Positions 8,453 to 15,204 of a DNA stretch of 64,000 bases are shown here, piece by piece (the first letter of the stretch is position 1; each line of letters opens with the position of its first letter). Source of the stretch: Myxococcales bacterium (GTDB taxonomy: Bacteria; Myxococcota_A; Polyangia; Haliangiales; Haliangiaceae); NCBI GenBank assembly GCA_016706545.1, contig JADJJK010000004.1, forward strand, positions 1-64,000. Direction: 5' to 3'. The notes beneath the pieces are model-generated. The model was not told where the DNA came from and searched no databases. It saw only the letters and a program-made list of their open reading frames with translations. The translations under genes and the position numbers were made by a program.

Positions 8453-9076
8453 CTACTCGCCGGCCCAGCGCCGGACCGCGCCGACGTCGATGTGGACGAA
8501 GTTGCTGCGCAGGTACGTGCCCACGCCACCCAGGCGCCGGCCCAGCGCCCACTTGGCCAGCCGCTCGGTCGTGATGCCCGGCAAGCGAAAGTCGACGGCC
8601 TTGCCGTGGGTGTGCTCGCTGTCGCGCGCGACCTCGTGCCCCTTCTTGCGCAAGATGAGGTTGTACTTGGGGTGGCGGTACGCGGACACGATCTCGACGC
8701 GAGCGACGCGGAAGTGGCGGGCCGCCGCGATGATCGCGGGCAAGAGCCGGCTGGCCATTTCGGTGGACTGGTTGGTGTAGTGATCGCGCAGGAGCTTCAC
8801 CTGCAGCGACGAGGACGGCAGCGGGCCCGCGGCCGCCACCGCGAGCCACTCGCCAGTCCAGCGATGCTGCACGTTGATGAGCGGCGCGGGCTTGGCCCCG
8901 ACGCGCGTCACCGGCGGGGTGGGGCCCTTGGCGGCGCGCTCGCGCTTATCGGCCAGCTCTCGGTCCTTCTTGGCCACGTGAGGCACCGCCGCGGTCTCCG
9001 CGAGGGCCGCGCGGGGCGCCAGGGCCAGGAGGGCCGCCGCCAACACCGCCAACCGCAGGAGCTGCGCGCGCGTCAC
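8453..9076 (-). CDS. exported M15/DUF882 (YcbK-like) peptidase
   Basis: 207 residues with a classical signal peptide (MTRAQLL..., hydrophobic core LAVLAAALLALAP, Ala-Leu-Ala-Glu cleavage region). The C-terminal domain matches the DUF882/peptidase M15 zinc fold: EIVSAYRHPKYN, then SEHTHGKAVDFR (the H and D ligands), then NFVHIDVG (the last H ligand). Such proteins act in the periplasm, probably on peptidoglycan peptides. It starts one base after the larE stop codon, so it is co-transcribed with the sulfur-carrier operon, although its function looks unrelated. Confidence 0.88.
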   Translation of the reverse strand: MTRAQLLRLAVLAAALLALAPRAALAETAAVPHVAKKDRELADKRERAAKGPTPPVTRVGAKPAPLINVQHRWTGEWLAVAAAGPLPSSSLQVKLLRDHYTNQSTEMASRLLPAIIAAARHFRVARVEIVSAYRHPKYNLILRKKGHEVARDSEHTHGKAVDFRLPGITTERLAKWALGRRLGGVGTYLRSNFVHIDVGAVRRWAGE

Positions 9077-9077
9077 G

Positions 9078-10004
9078 TCATGACGAGGCGGGGCCCTCGG
9101 CGAGCGCCTGGGCTGCCTGGCCTGTCGGCGCTGCCGGCACCTCCGGTGGCCGGCGCCGCAGCGCGATCAGCGGCTCGTTGAGCGAGCCGGAGCGGAAGCC
9201 TTGCAGGTCCAAGGAGACATAGGCAAAGCCGAGCCGCTTGCCCAGCGCCACGATGGCGGCGCGGGTCTCCGGGGCCACCGCCTTGTGCAGCTCGTCGACA
9301 GACAGCTCCAGGCGGCCGATGGCGGGGCGGTCCGCTTCGGCCGCGCTGGTGCCGCCGTCCTCGTGGTAGCGCACGCGCAGCTCGCGGAAGCCCAGCGCGC
9401 GGAGCCCGTCCTCCATCTCGTCGACCTGGCGCAGGCGCTTGGGGGTGATGCGCGTGCCGTACGGGAAGCGCGAGGACAGGCAGGCGAGCTGGGGCTTGTC
9501 CCAGGTGCGCAGGCCAAGCTGGCGCGACAGCTCGCGGATCTCGGCCTTGCTCAAGCCGACGTCGACCATGGGCATGCACGCGCCGTGGTCCTTGGCGGCG
9601 GCGATGCCCGGGCGAAAGTCGCCCAGGTCGTCGACGTTGGTGCCGATGGCGACCACGGCGCCCAGCCGGCTGGCGATGGGGCCGGCGACCTCCATCAGCT
9701 CGGTCTTGCACATCGCGCAGCGATGGGTGGGGTTGTCGGCGAAGCCAGGGCGCAAGAGCTCGTGCGATTCCACGAGGTGGTGGCGGTCGCCGAGGCCAAG
9801 CTCCGCGCCCAGCGCGGTGGCGTCGGTCACCTCGGAGCGCGCCATGGTCGCGGACACCGCGGTGACGGCGTGGCAGCGATCGCCCAGCACGTCAGCGGCC
9901 ACCTTGAGCAAGAAGGCGGAGTCGACGCCGCCGGAGAACCCGACCACGACGCAGGGCAGGCTCGAGAGGCGATCGCGGAGCGCGGCGAGCTTGGCGGCGG
10001 GCAT
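9078..10004 (-). CDS. larE: LarE-type ATP-dependent sacrificial sulfur transferase
   Basis: LarE adenylates and thiolates a pyridinium carboxylate to build the nickel-pincer nucleotide cofactor. In the best-studied enzyme the sulfur comes from its own cysteine. The PP-loop is GFSGGVDS at residues 22-29. HRCAMCK and the sequence QLACLSSRFPYGTRIT are present, the latter holding the Cys at the position of the sacrificial Cys of Lactiplantibacillus LarE. I chose the ATG at 10004 because MPAAKLAALRD matches the family start. An upstream in-frame start at 10043 is possible. No larB or larC is visible here. Placement behind tusA, dsrE-like and ubiquitin-fold genes suggests an external sulfur supply. 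Confidence 0.85.
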   Translation of the reverse strand: MPAAKLAALRDRLSSLPCVVVGFSGGVDSAFLLKVAADVLGDRCHAVTAVSATMARSEVTDATALGAELGLGDRHHLVESHELLRPGFADNPTHRCAMCKTELMEVAGPIASRLGAVVAIGTNVDDLGDFRPGIAAAKDHGACMPMVDVGLSKAEIRELSRQLGLRTWDKPQLACLSSRFPYGTRITPKRLRQVDEMEDGLRALGFRELRVRYHEDGGTSAAEADRPAIGRLELSVDELHKAVAPETRAAIVALGKRLGFAYVSLDLQGFRSGSLNEPLIALRRRPPEVPAAPTGQAAQALAEGPASS

Positions 10005-10060
10005 GGGCAAGGTCGACCTTAGCAAACCGCTGATCGCTGGCAAAGCGTTGTCGCCGAGCG

Positions 10061-10084
10061 CGTGCTCGCGTGCTCGCGTGCTCG
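10061..10084. repeat. 8-bp tandem repeat (3 copies)
   Basis: Three perfect copies of CGTGCTCG lie between the tusA stop codon and the larE start region. They separate the two genes of the operon. Confidence 0.8.
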
Positions 10085-10106
10085 CGACCTGGCGGCGGGG
10101 CCTGGG

Positions 10107-10424
10107 TCAGTCGCAGAGCTTCTGGACGTCGATCTGCCAGGTTCCGGCGGTCGCCGGCTGGACATCCAGCACGCGCTGGCCCCACTCGCGCAGGCTGCGC
10201 GGCACGTTGGCCGCCGCCGGCGGATGGTCCACCACCAGGCGCAGGCAGGCCCCAAGCTCGAGCTCTTCGAGCAGGACCTTGGCGCGAACGAAGGTGAACG
10301 GGCAGACCTCGCCGCGCAGATCGAGCAACGGATCCCCGTCTCTCCAGGCGCGCGCGGCGATGTCAACTGGCTCGGGATCGTGCATCGCTTCGCTCTCGGC
10401 GCTCTCGGGGCTCTCGGGAGACAT
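10107..10424 (-). CDS. TusA-family sulfur carrier
   Basis: A small sulfurtransferase of about 105 residues. After a short acidic N-terminal stretch comes the TusA signature LDLRGEVCPFTFVRAK, with the persulfide-carrying cysteine at residue 41 in the Cys-Pro motif. The beta-strand pattern ends in LRLVVDHPPAA. TusA passes sulfane sulfur to acceptors such as DsrE-type proteins and ThiI-like enzymes. Two DsrE-like genes lie directly upstream and larE directly downstream, so a sulfur relay within this operon is likely. The start is uncertain; ATG at 10424 leaves 10 bp after the upstream stop, while 10466 and 10385 are also in frame. Confidence 0.82.
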   Translation of the reverse strand: MSPESPESAESEAMHDPEPVDIAARAWRDGDPLLDLRGEVCPFTFVRAKVLLEELELGACLRLVVDHPPAAANVPRSLREWGQRVLDVQPATAGTWQIDVQKLCD

Positions 10425-10434
10425 AGCGCGCCGG

Positions 10435-10974
10435 CTACCAGGTGACCACCAGATCGGCCAGGCCAAGCAGCGTGACGAGCTGCGGCCAGGTCAGCGGGCC
10501 AGGTGGAAATGGCGCGCCGTGCCCCGTCGCCAGGACGGGGCCGGTGTCATCCAGGCGCACGAGGTAGTCGCTTGGGCCAAGGCGGGGGTGGGGCGCCGCG
10601 GGGCGCAGGAGATGGAGGACCCGCCGCGCGGGGTCGGGTTCGGGTTCAGGCTCGGGCCGGACCTCGGCTGCGCCATCGACTGCGCCCTCGGCCGCGCCAT
10701 CGACTGCGCCCTCGGCCGTGACGCCGGGGCCGACGTCGGTCCAGACCTCGAGGACCTCGGTGTCCGAGAGCGAGGGGGCGCTGGGGCCCACGTGGTGGCC
10801 AAAGGAGGCGAGCGCCGCCGCGGCGCGCAGGGCCAGGGGGGTCGCGAGCTGCGCGGGCGTGACCTGCACCGACACGGTCGCGCCTCGCAAGGTCAAGCCG
10901 AGCGCGGCGCGCATCGCCTCCTCGACGCGCGCCGAGTCAGCGGCGCGGATCACGACGGCGACGCGGCGCTTCAT
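10435..10974 (-). CDS. DsrE-like / conserved operon protein with repetitive linker
   Basis: 179 residues, starting MKRRVAVVIRAADSARVEEA. The N-terminal half (about 75 residues) has the beta-alpha pattern of DsrE/TusD-like sulfur-relay proteins (VEEAMRAALGLTLRGATVSV), but I see no conserved active cysteine. A low-complexity middle (EGAVDGAA twice, then EPEPEPDP) leads to a C-terminal part rich in Leu/Pro. Its ATG overlaps the TGA of the preceding gene (ATGA), indicating translational coupling. The family assignment is tentative and rests on topology and context. Confidence 0.65.
   Translation of the reverse strand: MKRRVAVVIRAADSARVEEAMRAALGLTLRGATVSVQVTPAQLATPLALRAAAALASFGHHVGPSAPSLSDTEVLEVWTDVGPGVTAEGAVDGAAEGAVDGAAEVRPEPEPEPDPARRVLHLLRPAAPHPRLGPSDYLVRLDDTGPVLATGHGAPFPPGPLTWPQLVTLLGLADLVVTW
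10671..10718. repeat. 24-bp in-frame tandem repeat (2 copies)
   Basis: Two identical 24-bp copies (10671-10694 and 10695-10718) encode the repeated eight-residue acidic linker in the DsrE-like protein. This is a slippage-prone spot that keeps the reading frame. Confidence 0.9.
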
Positions 10975-11270
10975 GTGAGCGCCACGGTGCGATCGGCCCA
11001 GGCCAGGAGGGCGGCGTGATCGTCTTGACTGCCGACGCGCGCGCCCGCGGGCCCGGCGAGCTGGCGTCGATCCAGGCTGGTGGCGCACAGCGTGACGTCG
11101 GTGTCGCCAAGCCACGGCGGGTGCGGGCCAGCGATCAGCGCGACCACCGCGGGGGCGGCGTCGTCCATGGCAAACCAGGCCACCTCGTCGCCGGCGAGGT
11201 GGGCAGCCTCCGTCAAGGCACACGCCGCTGGCAGGTCGGCGGCGCGGGCGAGCACCAGCGCGAGCTTCAC
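10971..11270 (-). CDS. small DsrE/DsrF-like protein
   Basis: 99 residues from a GTG start whose GTGA overlaps the stop codon of the JAMM gene. The sequence VKLALVLARAADLPAACALTEAAHLAGDEVAWFAMDDAA fits the N-terminal beta-alpha-beta of DsrE-fold proteins (shown in full; the stretch is 39 residues in the protein and is given here only by its opening VKLALVLARAADLP). A cysteine in VTLCATSLD near residue 61 lies at about the right place for a persulfide cysteine. The start is fixed by the four-base overlap; any longer frame would be antisense-like Arg/Pro-rich sequence. A role as a sulfur acceptor or donor to TusA is inferred from context. Confidence 0.7.
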   Translation of the reverse strand: MKLALVLARAADLPAACALTEAAHLAGDEVAWFAMDDAAPAVVALIAGPHPPWLGDTDVTLCATSLDRRQLAGPAGARVGSQDDHAALLAWADRTVALT

Positions 11271-11743
11271 AGGTGGGCTCCGGGCGCGAGGCCCGTCGAC
11301 GCGAGGAGGGAAGGGAGGCGCGCGTGTACCACGTACTCTCGCTGGTCGGCAGCCCAGCGCAAGAGCGCCATCTCCGTCACTGCTCGCGCGGTGCAGCCCA
11401 TCACGAGGTGATCGAGTCGCCAGGTCGGCCCATGGTCGGTGGTCCAGCGCGCTCGGTCCTGGTCCGAGAAGCTGGCCGCGCCCTGGGGATGCGAGTGATA
11501 GAACACCACCGGCTCGCCAGCGGCGCAGCGCCGGTCCAGCTCGCGGAGCGCGACCACGTCCGCCACGGCGAAGCTGCGCTCCGGGGCAACGGCGCTGTTG
11601 CGCAGCGGCACGAACAAGGGCGGCAGCGACGGGCCGACCACGTAGCCGCAGGCCTCCCGAGGAAGGTGATCCAGCGCGTGCTGCAGCACCAAGGAGAGGT
11701 GCTGCGGCCACTGCGCGGGCTCGCCCAGCCAGTGGCCGGTCAT
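11267..11743 (-). CDS. Mec-like JAMM (JAB/MPN+) metalloprotease
   Basis: 158 residues with a full JAMM zinc motif: Glu30 in LPREACGYVVG, then HSHP at 83-86 and S93-x-x-D96 (FSDQD). The phrase NSAVAPERSFAV is also typical of the mycobacterial Mec family, which hydrolyses the CysO-cysteine adduct. With a CysO-like carrier and an E1 next door, the most likely job is releasing an amino acid or other adduct from the ubiquitin-fold carrier. A maturation role is less likely because the carrier already ends in Gly-Gly. The ATG overlaps the TGA of the pseudo-E1 gene by four bases. Confidence 0.85.
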   Translation of the reverse strand: MTGHWLGEPAQWPQHLSLVLQHALDHLPREACGYVVGPSLPPLFVPLRNSAVAPERSFAVADVVALRELDRRCAAGEPVVFYHSHPQGAASFSDQDRARWTTDHGPTWRLDHLVMGCTARAVTEMALLRWAADQREYVVHARLPSLLASTGLAPGAHL

Positions 11744-12366
11744 GGCGACCGCCGCTGCTGCGCCGCCAGCACCGCGGCGATGGCGGCGGTCGCCGCGCGG
11801 CCTCCGCTCCAGAGCGCCCGGGCCCAGCGCTCGGGACACGCGGCGCCGGGCTCGGCGCCCAAGGCCTCCGAGGCTCCCGAGGCCGAGGCCAGCGGGGCCC
11901 CTAGGGCCAGCGGTGGCCACGGCACCGGCTCATCGAGCGAGAGGCGCACGACGCCGGCGGGCGAGGGGACGCCCTCCGGCATGGTCTCCGGCATGCCCTC
12001 CGGCACGTCCGGCATGCCCTCCGGCACGTCCGCTCGCACGTCCACCCTGACGTCCGGGGTTCGCTCGCCGATGCGACGCGCCAGCGCGAGGGCCAAGGGC
12101 GCGCCCACGTCCTGGGGCTCGAGCAAGAACGCCGTGTCCGCCGGGGTCACCGGCGCAAGGCCTCCCCGAAGGAGCAGCCTGCCGACGCCTGCGCCCGCCA
12201 GGTACGCCGCGGCGACCACCGCGGCGGCCCGATCGGGTTCGAGGTCCAGCTCGACCGTGGCGCCAAGGAGCGCTCGTTGCCCGCGCCCGCCGATCTCGCG
12301 AAGCAAGATCTGACGCGCGTAGCGCCGTAGCTGGGCGTCATCGAGGGGCGGCAGCGGAGGAGCCAT
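11740..12366 (-). CDS. pseudo-E1: ThiF/MoeB-like protein without an ATP site
   Basis: 208 residues. The N-terminus (LDDAQLRRYARQILLREIGG, residues 8-27) is the MoeB/ThiF N-terminal helix with the RYxRQ arginine finger (Arg18). The next segment still aligns with an E1 Rossmann domain (AAYLAGAGVGRLLLRGG), but the glycine-rich loop has become LEPDRAAAVVA. The Asp-x-Asp strand, the NLxRQ motif and the GQPK lysine are all missing. The C-terminal part has a repetitive PEGMP segment and an Ala-rich helix. No zinc cysteines are present. It is probably a non-catalytic partner of the E1 encoded two genes upstream. ATG 12366 leaves 8 bp after the carrier gene. Confidence 0.75.
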   Translation of the reverse strand: MAPPLPPLDDAQLRRYARQILLREIGGRGQRALLGATVELDLEPDRAAAVVAAAYLAGAGVGRLLLRGGLAPVTPADTAFLLEPQDVGAPLALALARRIGERTPDVRVDVRADVPEGMPDVPEGMPETMPEGVPSPAGVVRLSLDEPVPWPPLALGAPLASASGASEALGAEPGAACPERWARALWSGGRAATAAIAAVLAAQQRRSP

Positions 12367-12374
12367 GGTCGGGT

Positions 12375-12641
12375 CTAGCCGCCGGCCACGGCCCACAGCA
12401 GATGAAGCTCTTGCGTCGGGCTCAACGCGGCCTGCCCGCCGCCGTGGTCGCGCACGTCCTGTCCGTCGATGGACATGATCACGTAGCGGCGCGCCACCGC
12501 CTGGCGCAGGCGGGTCCCCGCCTCGGGGAAGCGCTCCTCGAGCGCGCCGACCGCCTGGTCCACGGTCGTGGCCGCGACCTCCACGCGATCGAGGCCGTTG
12601 GTGAAGGGGCGCAAGACCGGTGGGATGAGCAGGGTCGGCAT
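12375..12641 (-). CDS. CysO/MoaD/ThiS-like ubiquitin-fold sulfur carrier
   Basis: 88 residues ending in VAGG, the C-terminal Gly-Gly that an E1 adenylates and converts to a thiocarboxylate. Two stretches resemble mycobacterial CysO, IPPVLRPFTNGLDRV near the start and DGQDVRDHGGGQAALSP near the end. CysO is the carrier for O-phosphoserine-dependent cysteine synthesis. MoaD or ThiS roles are less likely because no molybdopterin or thiamine genes are near. It is flanked by the E1 gene (16 bp upstream) and the pseudo-E1 gene (8 bp downstream). Confidence 0.85.
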   Translation of the reverse strand: MPTLLIPPVLRPFTNGLDRVEVAATTVDQAVGALEERFPEAGTRLRQAVARRYVIMSIDGQDVRDHGGGQAALSPTQELHLLWAVAGG

Positions 12642-12657
12642 GAGGCTACCTGTGCGT

Positions 12658-13368
12658 TCATGCCACCACCGCCGGCGTTTGCAAAGGCCTTGTGCTCGAG
12701 TCCGAGCAGCCCGGACAGCCCGGCCGCGGCAGCACCGGCACTCGCCGCGGTGCCTGCCAGGCGTCGATCACCCAGATAGAACCCGCGTCGGAGAAGTCCC
12801 CCGCGGCCAGGCCAAGCGCCGCGCGGGCGGCCACCGCCGCCACCGCCGCCACCACCGGGCCGAGCACCCCTGCTTGCGCGCAGCTCGCCGCTTCCTGGGG
12901 CGGGTTCTCGAACAGGCAGCGAAAGCAAGCGGCGCCCGGGGCGCTGACGAACACGTTGCCGCCAAGCCCCAGCGCCCCGGCGACGACCGAGGGGATCCGC
13001 CGCTGCGCGGCCCAGTCGGCGACGGCGAACTTGGTCAGCGGGTCGTCGCTTCCATCGACGATGACGCTGACGTCGCCGTCCACGTCGCCGCCCACGTTGC
13101 CGCCTTTGGGCGCGCTTGCTCCCCGGGCGAGCTCCGCCGTCCAGCGCTGCAGCCGGGCCTTGGCCGCGCCGCCGCGGCGCCGCACCGCCTGCGCCAGCAC
13201 CTCTGCCTTGGGCTGGCCCAGGTCGTCCAGGGTGAACTGGAGCTGCCGATGCAAGTTGGAGGCATCCACCACGTCGTCGTCATAGATCGTCAGCTCAGCG
13301 CCCGCCGCCGCCAGCGCCAGCGCCAGCGGTCCGCCAAGGCCACCGGCTCCCACGAGGACCACGTGCAT
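12658..13368 (-). CDS. E1-like ThiF/MoeB adenylyltransferase lacking the N-terminal helix
   Basis: 236 residues starting directly on the first Rossmann strand (MHVVLVGAGGLGG). It has all catalytic elements of MoeB/ThiF: the nucleotide loop G7-AGGLG-G13, Asp30-Asp32, NLHRQ with Arg41, GQPK with Lys54, and VDGSDDPLTKF. The cysteine-containing crossover loop is SCAQAGVLGPVV. Two CxxC pairs (CFRC and CPGC) form the structural zinc site. What is missing is the 25-residue N-terminal RYxRQ helix, which instead sits on the pseudo-E1 of the same operon. The enzyme should adenylate the C-terminal Gly of the CysO-like carrier. There is no rhodanese domain, unlike MoeZ. Confidence 0.9.
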   Translation of the reverse strand: MHVVLVGAGGLGGPLALALAAAGAELTIYDDDVVDASNLHRQLQFTLDDLGQPKAEVLAQAVRRRGGAAKARLQRWTAELARGASAPKGGNVGGDVDGDVSVIVDGSDDPLTKFAVADWAAQRRIPSVVAGALGLGGNVFVSAPGAACFRCLFENPPQEAASCAQAGVLGPVVAAVAAVAARAALGLAAGDFSDAGSIWVIDAWQAPRRVPVLPRPGCPGCSDSSTRPLQTPAVVA

Positions 13369-13374
13369 CGCGCG

Positions 13375-13770
13375 CTAGCTCGGCGTCTTGCCGCAGGTGG
13401 TGCAACGACCATCGACGACCACGCCGATGCAGCTCCCGTCGTCGCAGAGCTGCCGGGTCTGCCAGGGGTCGCCGCCGTCGTCGAGCTCCGCGGCCTTGGC
13501 AGCCTTGGCGACCTCGCTGGCCTTGGGCTCGGCGCCGGAGGCGAGGTCGCCGCCGACGCTCGAGTCGTCGCGCTCGCCGGAGCTCGCCGCGCCAGCTTGG
13601 CTCGGCGCCGAAGCCGCCGCAGCCGCCAAGATCGGCCGAGCGGTCGTGGCGTCGACCCGTCCGCACAGCGGACAGCGCCCGTCCAGGCCAAGGACGCCGA
13701 CGCAGCCGCCGTCCGGGCACAGCCTGCGGTCGTCCCATGCGGGGGCGAGGTCTTGGGGGAGAGAGGTCAT
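13375..13770 (-). CDS. two-zinc-ribbon protein, first gene of the sulfur-carrier operon
   Basis: 131 residues with two copies of a four-cysteine knuckle, C18-x4-C23...C33-x2-C36 and C109-x4-C114...C123-x2-C126. They are separated by a low-complexity Ala/Ser/Asp linker. Each copy reads approximately LCxDGxCxGV...DGRCxxCG and should bind one zinc or act as a rubredoxin-like metal or thiol site. Function is unknown. It lies 6 bp upstream of the E1 gene, so it is probably the first gene of the operon. Possible roles are scaffolding of the E1/carrier complex or sulfur/metal handling (inference only). Confidence 0.72.
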   Translation of the reverse strand: MTSLPQDLAPAWDDRRLCPDGGCVGVLGLDGRCPLCGRVDATTARPILAAAAASAPSQAGAASSGERDDSSVGGDLASGAEPKASEVAKAAKAAELDDGGDPWQTRQLCDDGSCIGVVVDGRCTTCGKTPS

Positions 13771-13858
13771 GGCAGCGGGCTCCTTGAGCGAGTAGGCGCC
13801 CCCTCTGCTAGCTCATTTCGCCTTGGCGAGAAAGGGCGATCGCGCCTCGGCTGCGCTC

Positions 13859-14374
13859 CTACTGGCCGCCGAGCAGGTAGTACGCCTCGCTGGCCAGGTG
13901 GAAAGAGAACTGCAGCTCGCCGAGCCGCAGCGTGGCGGCGGCGAAGAGCCTCACCTCTTTGCGCGGCGAGAGGCGCTCGGCGCCAAGCCAGCTTCCGTTC
14001 TTGGAGCCGTTGTCAGCGGCCCACCACTGGTTGTCCCGCTGCGACACGTACAGGTGCAGGCGCGAGATCGAGTGGTTGGGCAAGACCACGTCGTTGTTAG
14101 TGGTCCGGCCGATGGTGATCATGTCCGGGAACGCAGCCCCCGGCTTCTTGGCGAGCGGATAGACCTGGACCTCTGCGTTGCGCGGCACAGGCGTGATCTC
14201 CACCTTGTTGGTGACCACGTCTTCGGCCAGCATCTCCGTGATGGGAGACTGCACCGGGACGGGCGGCGGCCAGGCGTGGAGCACGTGGCGCAAGAGCATG
14301 GCAGGGGCCGCAGCCGCCAGGAACTCCTGGCGCCCGAGCCGCACCAAGCCCTTGTAATGAGCGGCGGCGTCCAT
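13859..14374 (-). CDS. FHA-domain protein
   Basis: 171 residues. The C-terminal half is a forkhead-associated phosphothreonine-binding domain: ITIGRTTNNDVVLP, then SISRLHLYV, then ADNGSKNGSWLG, which covers the conserved Gly-Arg, Ser-x-x-His and Asn-Gly. The N-terminal half is helical and Ala-rich. I place the start at ATG 14374 (MDAAAHYKG), which has GGAAC upstream. The longer frame would read through the efp gene in antisense. Such proteins read out Ser/Thr kinase signalling. A large kinase is encoded 2 kb away, but a partnership is only a guess. Confidence 0.85.
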   Translation of the reverse strand: MDAAAHYKGLVRLGRQEFLAAAAPAMLLRHVLHAWPPPVPVQSPITEMLAEDVVTNKVEITPVPRNAEVQVYPLAKKPGAAFPDMITIGRTTNNDVVLPNHSISRLHLYVSQRDNQWWAADNGSKNGSWLGAERLSPRKEVRLFAAATLRLGELQFSFHLASEAYYLLGGQ

Positions 14375-14582
14375 TGGTTCCGTTCGTATCACGTTTGCGC
14401 CTCCCGCCGCGACTGCGCTGCTGTCCTTGGCTGACGGCAACGAGGTGCGCGCGCCGGCTGCGACCGGGACCTGGTAGTCGCCAGGACCCTGTGCTCCCCG
14501 GCCCGGCAGGGCGCGACGCCTGCGACACCGGCGCGAACGGAGTTTGACAGCCAAGGTCCCAGTCGGGTAAGAGGTGCCTTCC

Positions 14583-15146
14583 ATGTACGATACGTCGGAT
14601 ATCCGCAAGGGCCTCAAGGTCTTGATGGACGGCAACCCGTTCACCGTGATCGAGTTCCAGTTCGTCAAGCCGGGCAAGGGCGCAGCGTTCACGCGCACCA
14701 AGTTCAAGAACCTGCTAACCGGCGCAGTGGTCGAGCGCAACATCCGCTCCGGTGAGAAGCTCGAGCCGGCCAACGTCGAGGAAAAGAACATGCAGTTCCT
14801 CTACAAGGAGGCCGACGATCTCGTCTTCATGGACGAGAGCACGTTCGAGCAGGTCTCGATCCGCCGCGACATGGTCGGTGACAACTGGGATCTCATGAAG
14901 GACAACCTGCCGTGCGCGGTGCTGTTCTTCAACGAGCGCCCGGTGGACATCAGCCTGCCGACGTTCGTCCTCCTCGAGGTCACGGCCTCGGAGCCGGGCG
15001 TGCGCGGCGACACCAGCGGCAACGTCACCAAGCCGGCCACGGTGGAGACTGGCGCCGAGATCCAGGTCCCGCTGTTCATCCGGATCGGCGACCTCATCAA
15101 GATCGACACGCGCACGCACGAGTACGTCGAGCGCGTCAACAAGTGA
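14583..15146 (+). CDS. efp: elongation factor P
   Basis: 187 residues when started at MYDTSDIRKG; a start nine bases earlier adds three residues. The gene has a GAGGTG ribosome-binding site at 14571. EF-P relieves ribosome stalling at polyproline. The loop KPGKGAAFTRTK carries the lysine (residue 32 here, Lys34 in E. coli) that is modified by EpmA. All three domains are present with normal length. The next gene is epmA, so the factor and its modifying enzyme are encoded together. A TTGACA hexamer at 14544 has no convincing -10 partner. Confidence 0.97.
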   Translation: MYDTSDIRKGLKVLMDGNPFTVIEFQFVKPGKGAAFTRTKFKNLLTGAVVERNIRSGEKLEPANVEEKNMQFLYKEADDLVFMDESTFEQVSIRRDMVGDNWDLMKDNLPCAVLFFNERPVDISLPTFVLLEVTASEPGVRGDTSGNVTKPATVETGAEIQVPLFIRIGDLIKIDTRTHEYVERVNK

Positions 15147-15204
15147 ACGACGTGCGCCAGGCGCGCCCAGCGAACGAACCGTTCGAAACGAACGACGCGC
15201 GCCG

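Noticed and set aside
14544..14573. Promoter directly in front of efp
   Set aside because: TTGACA is present, but the matching -10 would overlap the ribosome-binding site and give almost no leader.
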